A stretch of DNA of 11,518 nucleotides from Isotricha intestinalis (Eukaryota > Ciliophora > Litostomatea > Vestibuliferida > Isotrichidae): assembly GCA_023807065.1 (NCBI GenBank), contig JAJJLU010001026.1:1-11518 (forward strand), given 5' to 3'. Positions 1-7,556 of the stretch are shown piece by piece. A program made the position numbers and the translations under genes. Numbering within the stretch: position 1 is the stretch's first letter; every line of letters begins with the position of its first letter. The notes beneath the pieces are model-generated. The model did no database searches, was not told the DNA's origin, and saw only the letters and a list, made by a program, of their open reading frames with translations.

Positions 1-84
1 GAAGGAGCAACAGGGATAGTATGTGAAGGAATTGATAAGAATGGTAAACATTACGCAATTAAAAGAGTAGATAAAAAAATATAA
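1..84 (+). pseudogene. Protein kinase N-lobe fragment, first frame
   Basis: The first 81 bases read in frame 1 as a protein kinase glycine-rich loop (EGATGIVCEG, matching the usual GxxxGxV pattern) followed by the beta-3 strand with the ATP-binding lysine (HYAIKRVDKKI). The frame then closes at a TAA (82-84). The next kinase segment, in frame 3 from about base 75, contains a second beta-3 strand (KYVAIKEIDKARI), so the two pieces duplicate each other and cannot both belong to one normal kinase fold. I found no GT-AG intron that keeps exactly one AIK lysine and joins the frames, because frame 3 has a TAA at 72-74. It may be the remnant of an upstream paralogue, a recombination junction between tandem kinase genes, or an assembly error. 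The window starts inside it, so its 5' part is unseen. Confidence 0.45.
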
Positions 85-3000
85 AAACAAATAAATATGT
101 TGCAATAAAAGAAATAGACAAAGCAAGAATTAATTATAAGAATATTTTAAATGAAATAGAAATAATGAAAAAATTAAAATCAGATAATTCATTATTATTA
201 ATTGACAATATTGAAACAGAAGAATCATATTATTTAATATTAGAATTATGTTATATGTCACTTGAAGAATATATAAAAGAAAGAAAAGATAATTTATCAA
301 TAGAAGAAATAAGAGAAGTATTATTAGAATTAAATAAATGTTTAAAAGAAATGAAAGAAAAGAATATATTACATAGAGATCTTAAACCATCAAATATATT
401 ATTATCAATAAATAAATCTAAAATTAACAAAATTTGCTTTAAAATATCAGATTTTGAATTAAGTAAATTATTAGATGAAAATATTAGTATCAGTATAAAA
501 GGCACTCCATATACAAAGGCTCCTGAAATTTTACAAGGAAAAAATGATTTAATTTGTGATAAAAGTGATATTTGGAGTTTAGGAATAATTATTTATTATA
601 TGTTATTTAAAGAATATCCTTATAATGGACAAAATGAATATCAAATTATTAAAAATATTGAATCAAATAAACAATTAAAACAAATTAATAATGAAGAATT
701 AAATGATTTAATTAAAAAAATGTTAATAATTAATATTAATGAAAGAATTTCTTGGGAAAAATATTTTGAACATCCTTTTTTTAAAATTAATTCAAATCAA
801 ATTCAAATAATTAATCAATCAAATCAATTAAATTTACCTATATTTAATTTAAAATGTGAAAAACATTCAAATGAAGATTTAATTGGTTATTGTCCTGTAT
901 GTAAATGTAATATTTGTATTACTTGTTATCATGAACATTCTTCAAAATCTCATAAAGATATTTTATTTCATGAAATAGGATTTACTGAAGATGAATTAAA
1001 ACAAATTAATGATTTAACAAATCAAATTAAAAATAATATAGAAAAATTAACAAAAATAAAAGATGAAATTACTGAATTTATTGATAAATTTAAATTAATA
1101 AAAGAAAATAGTTTAATTTATGAAAATGATAAAGAAAATAATTTTAAATTATATACTATTGAATGTCTAAAAATAATAAATAATGAATTTAAATTTGAAG
1201 AAAATATTAAACTTCCTGTATTATTAAATAAATGGGAATTAAGGTATATAAATTAATCTTAATATATAGAGTAATATTTATTATTAAAATATAGTGTGTA
1301 ATTTAAATAATTATAGTTAGACAGTAAAATAATTAAATTAATTTTAGAAAGTAAATAAATATATAATAATTTTAGTGTGTAATAATTTAAAGATTAAAAA
1401 ATAGGGAGTAAATAAAAAGATAAATAATAATAGTATGTAAATATATTTAATATGAATATAGCAAGTAAAATTATATAAATGATTTATAGTATGTAAAAAT
1501 ATATTAATTAAAATTAGTACGTAAAATATAATATTAATATATAGAATGTAAATATTATTAATAAAATTAAAAGGGGGTATATATTATAATAATAATTGAA
1601 AAGGAAGTAAAAATTAAGATATAAAATATAGGAAGTAATAAAATCAAAATAATTTAAGGAAGTAAAAAATGAAATTAAATTATAGCCAATAAGATAATAT
1701 TATTAATTAATGATAGGTTGTAAGATAATATTATTAATTAATTATAGTTGGTAAGATAATATTATTAATTAATGATAGGTTGTAAGATAATATTATTAAT
1801 TAGTTATAGAAAGTAAGATAATATTATTAATTAATTATAGAAAGTAATATAATATTATTAATTAATTATAGGATATAAGAGAATTTTATTAATTAATTAT
1901 AGAGTGTAAGATAATAATATGAATCATTATAGTGGGTAATATAATATTATTAATTAAATATAGGTTGTAAGATAATATTATTCATTAATTGTAGAAAGTA
2001 ATATAATATTATTATAATTAAATATAGGATGTAAGATAATTTTATTAATTAATTATAGTTGGTAATATAATATTATTAATTAATATTAGGGAGTAAGATA
2101 ACATTATTAATTAATTATAGGATGTAATATAAAATTATTAATTAATATAGGAAGTATGATAATATTATTAATTAATTATAGGAAGTAATATAAAATGATT
2201 AATTAATTATAGAGAGTAAGATAATATTATTAATTAATTATAGGATGTAAGAGAATTTTATTAATTAATTATAGAGTGTAAGATAATAATATGAATAATT
2301 ATAGTGGGTAATATTATATTATTAATTAATTATAGGTTGTAAGATAATATTATTAATTAATCATAGAAAGTAATATAATATTATTAATTAAATATAGGAT
2401 ATAAGATAATTTTATTGATTAAATATAGTTGGTAATATAATATTATTAATTAATAGTAGGGAGTAAGATAAATTATTAATTAATTATAGGATGTAATATA
2501 AAATTTATTAATTAATATAGGAAGTATGATAATATTTTTAATTAATTATAGGAAGTAATATAAAATGATTAATTAATTATAGTTGGTTAGATAATATTAT
2601 TAATTAATTATAGAGTGTAATATAATATTATTAATTAATTATAGGATGTAGATAATATTATTAATTAATTATAGAGTGTAATATAATATTATTAATTAAT
2701 TATAGGGAATAAGATAATATTATAAACAATTATAGTGGGTAATATTATATTATTAATTAATTATAGGTTGTAAGATAATATTATTAATTAATTATAGGAT
2801 GTAAGATAAAATTATTAATTAATTATAGGTTATAAGATAATATTATTAATTAATTATAGTTGGTAAGATAATATTATTAATTAATGATAGGTTATAAGAT
2901 AATATTATTAATTAATTATAGAAAGTAGGATAAAATTATTAATTAATTATAGGGAGTAAGATAATATTATTAATTATTTATAGTATGTAAGATAATATTA

Positions 3001-3399
3001 TTAATAAAGATTGTAAATTATTTTATTTATTTTAGTGTGTATTATTTTATTTTGATATTTTAGGATGTGAAATTTTAATTTATATTTTAGGATGTGATAT
3101 TATAAATTTATATTTTAGGATGTAAAATATTTATATTATTTTAAAGGATGTAATTAATTTTATAATTTAAGAAAGTAAAATGATTTAAAATATTTAGTGT
3201 GTATATTAATTTTAAAAATAGCCTAAAGTAAAATATTTATTGAATTGAGTGTGTAAATTAATGATTGATTTGTAGGGAGTAAATTAATAATAATATATAT
3301 AGAATGTAAATATAATTAATATTTTTAGGGAGTAATATATTTAATTATTTAAAGAGTGGTTGTAAAGAGGCACATGATATTATTAAACAACAAAAGTGA
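75..3399 (+). CDS. Protein kinase with B-box zinc finger and a tail encoded by single-codon exons (5' end unresolved)
   Basis: Frame 3 is open from base 75; the first ATG is at 165 but the kinase homology starts upstream (VAIKEIDK at 99-122, then the helix-C region NEIEIMKKL), so 165 is not the true start. Counting from the 165 Met: catalytic HRDLKPSN at 70-77, DFE at 96-98 in place of DFG, APE at 119-121, DIWSLG at 135-140, and the conserved Arg at 194. A B-box follows (residues about 231-265: C231, H234, C243, C246, C251, C254, H257, H263), then a likely coiled coil (about 275-345). The first exon stops being coding at 1243. A chain of 72 mini-introns and 71 micro-exons then adds about 72 residues, including CTKCG and CPKCG, and a final exon (3355-3399) ends at TGA. 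Kinase plus B-box suggests a Ser/Thr signalling kinase with a protein-binding zinc module. The kinase and B-box are firm; the spliced tail is inferred from the reading frame; the N-terminus is broken or misassembled. Confidence 0.7.
1244..1688 (+). other. Proximal micro-exons with diverged introns, encoding CTKCGYQYYNGEEEP
   Basis: Introns 1-16 are individual in sequence, 23-28 nt. The micro-exons are A (1270), TGT (1295), ACA (1321), AAA (1348), TGT (1376), GGA (1405), TAT (1434), CAA (1462), TAT (1490), TAC (1518), AAT (1545), GGG (1574), GAA (1604), GAA (1632), GAA (1659) and CCA (1686). The single A joins the AG left at 1242-1243 to make AGA (Arg). The product after that Arg is CTKCGYQYYNGEEEP, with a CxxCG zinc-knuckle turn. 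The ACA exon needs the acceptor at 1320; the nearer AG at 1316 would make a 7-nt exon and break the frame. Because the introns here are unlike each other, this part is not a recent tandem duplication, yet the one-codon spacing is kept. Confidence 0.7.
1689..3009 (+). repeat. Central homogenised 31-bp units: near-identical 28-nt introns with differing codon exons
   Basis: Introns 17-59 are copies of one 28-nt sequence that starts GTAAGATAAT and ends TTAATTATAG; with the 3-nt exon the unit is 31 bp. The exons (17-58) are GTT, TTG, AAA, GAT, AGT, TGG, GGA, GAA, AGA and TAT in varied order. They give VLVKK, then DSWVKDLGDEER (exons from 1872), DSWVKDLGDEEL (exons from 2244), then SDSGWVD, VLVK and GY, ending with the TAT exon at 2984-2986. 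Six introns begin AT instead of GT (at 1689, 1875, 2401, 2709, 2832, 2894). Small length changes within introns are frequent (27-30 nt), while exons stay at three bases. Copy-number change of this unit would add or remove one codon without changing frame. Confidence 0.75.
1872..2613 (+). repeat. Higher-order tandem duplication of twelve intron-exon units (about 370 bp each)
   Basis: The twelve units from the GAT exon at 1872 to 2243 are repeated at 2244-2613. Exon order is identical except for the last codon (AGA then TTG), giving DSWVKDLGDEER and DSWVKDLGDEEL. Intron-specific variants repeat in the same order: the GAATTTTATT intron after the first GAT, the ATAATAATATGAAT intron before TGG, and the AATGATT intron after the second GAA. 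So this is a segmental duplication rather than independent evolution. A shorter third relative surrounds the TGG exon at 2736. The VLVK exons at 1717-1812 and 2829-2924 are also related, sharing an intron that ends AATGATAG. Confidence 0.8.
3010..3354 (+). other. Distal micro-exons with diverged introns, encoding ICDDDDKCPKCGNG
   Basis: Introns become individual again (21-25 nt). The micro-exons are ATT (3010), TGT (3036), GAT (3064), GAT (3091), GAT (3119), GAT (3147), AAA (3172), TGT (3198), CCTAAA (3222), TGT (3250), GGA (3276), AAT (3303) and GGA (3329). They read ICDDDDKCPKCGNG. CPKCG is a classic zinc-ribbon knuckle and pairs with CTKCG at the other end of the array; a further Cys precedes the acidic run. 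CCTAAA is the only two-codon exon, as if one intron had been lost or never gained there. Donors include GTGAA and GTGAT; acceptors include TAAAG, TTAAG and TTGAG. Confidence 0.7.
3355..3399 (+). other. Final coding exon of the kinase/B-box gene
   Basis: After the acceptor AAAG (ending 3354) the frame reads SGCKEAHDIIKQQK and stops at TGA (3397-3399). It continues directly from the last GGA micro-exon, giving GNGSGCKEAH with a further Cys and His that could be zinc ligands. An AATAAA overlaps the stop (3399-3404) and could serve as a polyadenylation signal. Confidence 0.6.
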
Positions 3400-3623
3400 A
3401 TAAAAATGATAAGAAAAAATGACACTTTTTCCAATAAATATTTTATTCATTTGAAATTTTTTTTTCTAATTTCATTATAAAAAAATGAATTTATAATTAT
3501 TTAAATTAATAAAAATCAGATTTAATTTTAAAAATTCAAATAATAATTATAATTTTAATAGAATAATAAAGTAAATTAATAATTTTAAAATATAATGAAA
3601 AACTTATTTATAAAAAAATAATT
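3400..3623. other. Intergenic region between convergent genes
   Basis: This is 224 bases of AT-rich sequence between the stop of the spliced kinase gene and the stop (TAA on the minus strand) of the ankyrin gene. It holds only poly-A/T runs and AATAAA-like signals that could end both transcripts. I see no gene or structured element. Confidence 0.6.
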
Positions 3624-6185
3624 TTACTCATAATTTCTCATACATTCTAAAGGAGTAAGTCCTTTTTTATTTATTAATTTTTCATCTGCCCCATGTGCAA
3701 TAAGTACATTAATTAAATCATTTCTAACATATAAAAAAGCATAATGTAAGGCAGAATTTAATTCCAGATTTTGCATATTAATATTAGCTCCTTTATCTAA
3801 TAAATATTCTATGATTTGTTTATTATAACATTTAGTAGCTCTAATTAATAAGGTATCTCCAGTGTATTTTTCTTGTTGATTAATATCATGTAATCTTAAT
3901 TCTCTAAATTGTTCGAAAAATAATTTAGTTTGACCTCTATCTATTAATTGTAGTAAAATTTCAAAAGATTTTGAATTTGAATATATTGATTCTATTTCTT
4001 GTGTTTTTAATAATGAACAATGTTTTGAATTCGGATCTCCTCCTAAATTTCTTAAAACTGACATATCTTGTTTCCATTTTGTTTCAAATATTAATTTTTT
4101 TTTTTGACGCAATAATTCTTGCTTTAATTTTATATCCATCGAATTTTTTTTTGGAGCTTTTATTTTGAAAAGAACTTCTTTTTTTAAAGGATTCCATTTA
4201 TCTAATTGTTTCTGAGTCTCATTAAATTTTTCGATCAACATTATATTTTTTATATCATCTTTTTTTTTATCAAGAGTATCATTTCCTTCTTTTATATTTT
4301 TTATAATATTATCAATTGCAGTTTTCTTTTTTACAATTTCATTTTTTTGTAATATACCATGAATAGATATTCTTTTTTTTCTTCTTGTTATTCTTTTTCT
4401 TTTTAAAAATGGAAATTCTTGATGATCAAACTTAATATCTTCATCTGTTAATTCAAAATTTATATTATCTCTAGAAGCGAATGAATTTAAATAATGAAAA
4501 TCTTCAGTTTTTAATAATTTATTGTGTTTATTATTTGAATTATTTAAAATTTGCACTTTGGGAATTGAAATATCAAATATTTTTAAATTATTCTCTATTA
4601 TACTACTTTTTCTATGAAAGTTATATTCTTTTTCTTTAAATTTTCCTTCAAAAATATAATATAAAATATGATTATAAAGTTCAAAACAATTATTACATAA
4701 ATGATGTTTATTTGGAATTGTTTGTTTTATAAGAGTAAAAGAAAAAATATGTTCTACCATGGAAAGTTCTAATTGCTTTAATATATTTTTAGTTATTATT
4801 TTTTGATAAAAAGTAGTAAAAACTTGTTTAATTAATTTTTTTATAGTTTCTTCATAAGTAATTTCTTCATCTGATTTAAGTTTTTTAACTTTATCCAGTT
4901 TTTCTTTAATACAAAAAAAAACTTTATTATTTAAATAATCTATATTTTTATTTTTAATAGTTTGACTTTTAATAGGAAATATCAATTCCATCTCAGTTTC
5001 AAGTCTTTTTCTTGTTTTATTAAAATATAATTTATAATTTAAAAAAGTTCTTTGACTTAAAGAATTTTCTCTTTTTCTTCTTCTTTCAATTTTAGGCAAA
5101 TGAATTAAATGATCAGCTACAATGAAAATTTCATTTATTTGATTTTTTGTTTGTTTAAATGTTTTCCTTCTTTTTTTGATTGGACTATGAGTTAATTGTC
5201 TTTTAACTTTTTTTTTTTTAATATTTTCACTATGAATACTATCACTCTCATTAATTTCATCACTAATTTCTTGATGATTATTATTTTCATGATTCCCATT
5301 AACTTGAAATTTTATACTTTTTATTTTATTATTTGTATTTTTAAAACTATTCATTTTTGGTTTTTGTATCACACTTACTTTTCTAATTGATTGTTTTAAA
5401 GAAATATTATTTGGTTGTTTTAATATATAAATATTTTGTCCGTTTTTTATTTCATTTGAAATTGTATCATTCAATTCATTTTCTTTTTTATCTCCTTCGA
5501 ATAAATCAGAATCAGAATTTAAACTTGAAGAAAAATCTTTTTCATTTTCTTCTTCACTTTCTTCTTCACTTTCTTCTTCTGATGATTCTTCTACATTTAT
5601 ATATGAATATAAATTATTTAATTGAATTTCTGAAAGAGAATTAATTTCTTCATCCTCATCCTCATCTTTATTATTATATGACAATATAATACTTGTTCTT
5701 TTATTTCTTATAGTTTTTGATTTATGATAATCATTTCTTTTTTTTGATAATTTCATTGAATCTTTTTTTTCTCTTATGTATTTTGGTGAAGAAAAATTTG
5801 GTAAAGTTATAAATTTAATTGAACCACTATTTCTTGATAAACTATCGTTTTCACCTGATATTGTTTTATAAAAAGTATTTTTTTCTAAACATTGTATATT
5901 ATGGAAATCTACTGTTTCTAAACTGTTTTTTTTATATTTTTTTGGAGACGGAACTATAATAAATTTTTTATCTACGAAACTTTTTGTTTTATTTATCATT
6001 TTATTAGATAAAGTAAAATCATTCTTTTCTCTATATGAATTTTTCTTATTTCTACTATGATTTGATTTTATTCTATTTTCACTATCAGTATTTGTCTTTA
6101 TTACTGGTAATTTTGGTTTTTTTAAATCATATCTCATTGGATTTGAATTTATTTTAATTTTTTTATCATTAAAAATGTTTTCCAT
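3624..6185 (-). CDS. Large charged protein with C-terminal ankyrin repeats
   Basis: An 853-residue open frame without visible introns. The first roughly 700 residues are low-complexity, rich in Lys, Asn and Ser, and probably mostly disordered. They include an acidic run of SEEE-type repeats near residues 200-215 and several basic clusters (KKKKVKRQ, RKRITRRKKR) that could be nuclear localisation signals. A more ordered Cys-containing stretch lies near the middle (KHHLCNNCFELYNHILYYI). The last roughly 110 residues form ankyrin repeats: GDTLLIRATKCYNKQIIEYL followed by LDKGANINMQN, then SALHYAF followed by LINVLIAHGADEKLINK and GLTPLE. The ankyrin part implies protein binding; nothing indicates catalysis. 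It lies in the same orientation as the two minus-strand genes to its right, 369 bases from the START gene. The start Met is preceded by an A/T-rich leader, and no upstream in-frame extension is evident. The ankyrin call is firm; the role is unknown. Confidence 0.85.
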   Translation of the reverse strand: MENIFNDKKIKINSNPMRYDLKKPKLPVIKTNTDSENRIKSNHSRNKKNSYREKNDFTLSNKMINKTKSFVDKKFIIVPSPKKYKKNSLETVDFHNIQCLEKNTFYKTISGENDSLSRNSGSIKFITLPNFSSPKYIREKKDSMKLSKKRNDYHKSKTIRNKRTSIILSYNNKDEDEDEEINSLSEIQLNNLYSYINVEESSEEESEEESEEENEKDFSSSLNSDSDLFEGDKKENELNDTISNEIKNGQNIYILKQPNNISLKQSIRKVSVIQKPKMNSFKNTNNKIKSIKFQVNGNHENNNHQEISDEINESDSIHSENIKKKKVKRQLTHSPIKKRRKTFKQTKNQINEIFIVADHLIHLPKIERRRKRENSLSQRTFLNYKLYFNKTRKRLETEMELIFPIKSQTIKNKNIDYLNNKVFFCIKEKLDKVKKLKSDEEITYEETIKKLIKQVFTTFYQKIITKNILKQLELSMVEHIFSFTLIKQTIPNKHHLCNNCFELYNHILYYIFEGKFKEKEYNFHRKSSIIENNLKIFDISIPKVQILNNSNNKHNKLLKTEDFHYLNSFASRDNINFELTDEDIKFDHQEFPFLKRKRITRRKKRISIHGILQKNEIVKKKTAIDNIIKNIKEGNDTLDKKKDDIKNIMLIEKFNETQKQLDKWNPLKKEVLFKIKAPKKNSMDIKLKQELLRQKKKLIFETKWKQDMSVLRNLGGDPNSKHCSLLKTQEIESIYSNSKSFEILLQLIDRGQTKLFFEQFRELRLHDINQQEKYTGDTLLIRATKCYNKQIIEYLLDKGANINMQNLELNSALHYAFLYVRNDLINVLIAHGADEKLINKKGLTPLECMRNYE

Positions 6186-6554
6186 AAAATTATCTATAGA
6201 AATTAATTTACAAATTTAATATATTTCAAAATGTTTTTATAAAGAAATTCTTTAAATGAAATATTTTTTGAAAATAACATTATTTTTATTATAATTATTT
6301 GAAATAAATAATAAATTAATATAAATAGGTTTTTATTAAAAAGAAAGATAATCCTAAAGAATTATATTCTAATTTAATCTCAATTTTATTATAAAATAAA
6401 AATAAAAAAAATATTTTATATTTAAAAAAATGTTTATATCATAAATAAAACAATATCCTTTATAATAAAATAAATTATAAGATATAAATTATCTAATTTA
6501 TCAAATTTATAATTATCATTTGATAAAATCCAAAATTGAAAAATATAAAAGTAT
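6186..6554. other. Intergenic region, AT-rich
   Basis: This is 369 bases between the stop of the START gene and the start of the ankyrin gene, both on the minus strand. It should hold the 3' end of the former and the promoter of the latter. It is almost entirely A and T with AATAAA-like runs; I see no ORF, RNA gene, repeat or micro-exon pattern. Confidence 0.6.
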
Positions 6555-7556
6555 TTATTGTTCAACTATCATGTTGCAACCTTTAATTAAATTATTAACC
6601 CAATTTTTCGAAGCTTTAGGAGCAACTTTATTAATCAACCAATTAGGTCCTCCAACGTCAGTTTGAGAAACAATAATTAAATTAGATTTATTTTCTCCTG
6701 GTATATCTTCAATATAATAACCACTTATAATAGTATTTGCTCTAATATATTTTTTACTTTTTGGAAATTGAGGAGAATCAATACTTGTAAAATGTAATAT
6801 ATGAGAATTATTATTTGGAAAGTTTTTCCATATTTTTCTTTGTTGAACATTATCTCTATCTTTTGTGATTAATGAAGGAGATTTAATTATCATATATAAT
6901 AATTCAACGTTTTTATTGTCTTTTTTTTCATTTATTATTTTTAATTCTGAAAATGATAAATCCCATTTTTTTCTTATTTCTAAATTTGCAATTGCTTCAT
7001 ATATTATGTCTTTATTAAATGGAATTTGACATAACGTTTTTATTAATATTACGTCATATCCTGGAATTACTTTTTTAAAAATTTTTGTTTTTGATTCATT
7101 TATTACTTTTTGATAACCATTTTCTTCTATTGGCTCTTCATTTATTACATCTATTATTTGCTTTAGTTCTTTATCATCTGTTCCATATATTTCTTCCGGT
7201 AATTTTATTAAACTTCTTTGGTTTGTTCTAATATGATATTTATATTTTTTTTTTTTAATTTTACCTTCTTCTAATGTTGAATTATTAATTTTTTGATAAT
7301 TTAAATCTTGATTTAATATTTCCCTTTTTAAATTGTATATTTCCTTTTTTGGAATATTTTTATTGTTAATTGGAATTTGATTATCAGTATCTGTTGTCTT
7401 TATTGAATTTGTAAAATTGTTAGTTTTATAATTATATTCAGTCAATTGTTTTAAATCTCCTAAAAGTTTGGGTTTTTTCTTAAGTGGTTTATTTGATGAT
7501 AATTGACTTAAACTATTAATTCTTGGTATATAAGGAGAAACGCTTGATGAAGTCAT
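6555..7556 (-). CDS. START-domain lipid-binding protein
   Basis: A 333-residue protein with no visible introns. The first roughly 135 residues are polar and probably disordered, with a basic run (KIKKKKYKYHIR) near 99-110. From about 145 to the C-terminus the sequence fits the START (StAR-related lipid transfer) fold. W198-D199 lies in RKKWDLSF, DRD at 233-235, and the RANTIISGYYIE strand (272-283) corresponds to the R-x-x-x-x-SGY-x-I stretch of STARD proteins. These are followed by SQTDVGGPNWLINKVAPKA (297-315) and a closing amphipathic helix. START domains bind a single lipid or sterol in a deep pocket and move it between membranes or sense it. No membrane segment, signal peptide or PH/HD domain is present, so a soluble cytosolic lipid carrier is likely; the ligand cannot be predicted. 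The gene sits between the ankyrin gene and the ATPase fragment, all on the same strand. Confidence 0.88.
   Translation of the reverse strand: MTSSSVSPYIPRINSLSQLSSNKPLKKKPKLLGDLKQLTEYNYKTNNFTNSIKTTDTDNQIPINNKNIPKKEIYNLKREILNQDLNYQKINNSTLEEGKIKKKKYKYHIRTNQRSLIKLPEEIYGTDDKELKQIIDVINEEPIEENGYQKVINESKTKIFKKVIPGYDVILIKTLCQIPFNKDIIYEAIANLEIRKKWDLSFSELKIINEKKDNKNVELLYMIIKSPSLITKDRDNVQQRKIWKNFPNNNSHILHFTSIDSPQFPKSKKYIRANTIISGYYIEDIPGENKSNLIIVSQTDVGGPNWLINKVAPKASKNWVNNLIKGCNMIVEQ

Larger units (their letters stand above)
1244..3354 (+). repeat. Array of 72 mini-introns separated by 71 micro-exons, nearly all one codon
   Basis: Every 24-33 bases the sequence shows AG, three bases, then GTAA or a close variant. 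Parsed as introns, all of 1244-3354 resolves with no residue: 72 introns of 21-30 nt (mean about 26) and 71 internal exons totalling 214 nt. Sixty-nine exons are exactly 3 nt, one is 1 nt (1270) and one is 6 nt (3222-3227). All exons are in the same phase after the 1-nt exon completes an Arg codon. None of the codons is a stop, although the introns are full of stops (GTAAGATAA reads GTA AGA TAA). Acceptors are mostly TAG, with a few AAG or GAG. The array continues the frame of the kinase/B-box exon on its left and of a 15-codon exon on its right. The alternative is an AT-rich minisatellite, but that does not explain the conserved frame or the zinc motifs. Confidence 0.75.

Noticed and set aside
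82..160. Ciliate code (TAA/TAG as Gln) to continue frame 1
   Set aside because: Reading through gives no kinase-like sequence, and the other genes end cleanly at TAA or TGA with CAA used for Gln.
251..505. Minus-strand 84-residue ORF
   Set aside because: It is antisense to the conserved kinase domain and has no recognisable features; a shadow.
1298..1323. Acceptor at 1316 giving a 7-nt exon TTAGACA
   Set aside because: It shifts the frame by one and removes CTKCG; the acceptor at 1320 gives the ACA codon.
1689..3009. CRISPR array
   Set aside because: Repeats of 28 bases are separated by only three bases, far too short for spacers. The genome is eukaryotic (telomere, START, GBP, B-box) and the 'spacers' read as codons.
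1244..3354. Non-coding AT-rich minisatellite
   Set aside because: It would not keep every inter-intron segment at 3 bases, avoid stops in all of them, join open frames on both sides and yield paired CxxCG motifs. It is kept as the null hypothesis to beat by RNA evidence.
1244..3354. DNA-level eliminated sequences like ciliate IESs
   Set aside because: Size (26-28 nt) and TA-rich ends resemble short ciliate IESs, but the boundaries fit GT...AG and not simple TA-to-TA excision, and the genetic code is standard. DNA from an expressed or somatic nucleus would settle it.
1244..3354. One single 2.1-kb intron from 1244 to 3354
   Set aside because: This gives an open but different last-exon frame (AGA GTG GTT...), loses all zinc motifs, and leaves the codon-spaced pattern unexplained. 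It cannot be excluded without cDNA.
3971..5644. Three small plus-strand hydrophobic ORFs (3971-4168, 5196-5390, 5387-5644)
   Set aside because: They are the reverse complement of Lys/Asn/Glu-rich ankyrin-gene codons, which gives false Leu/Phe-rich proteins.
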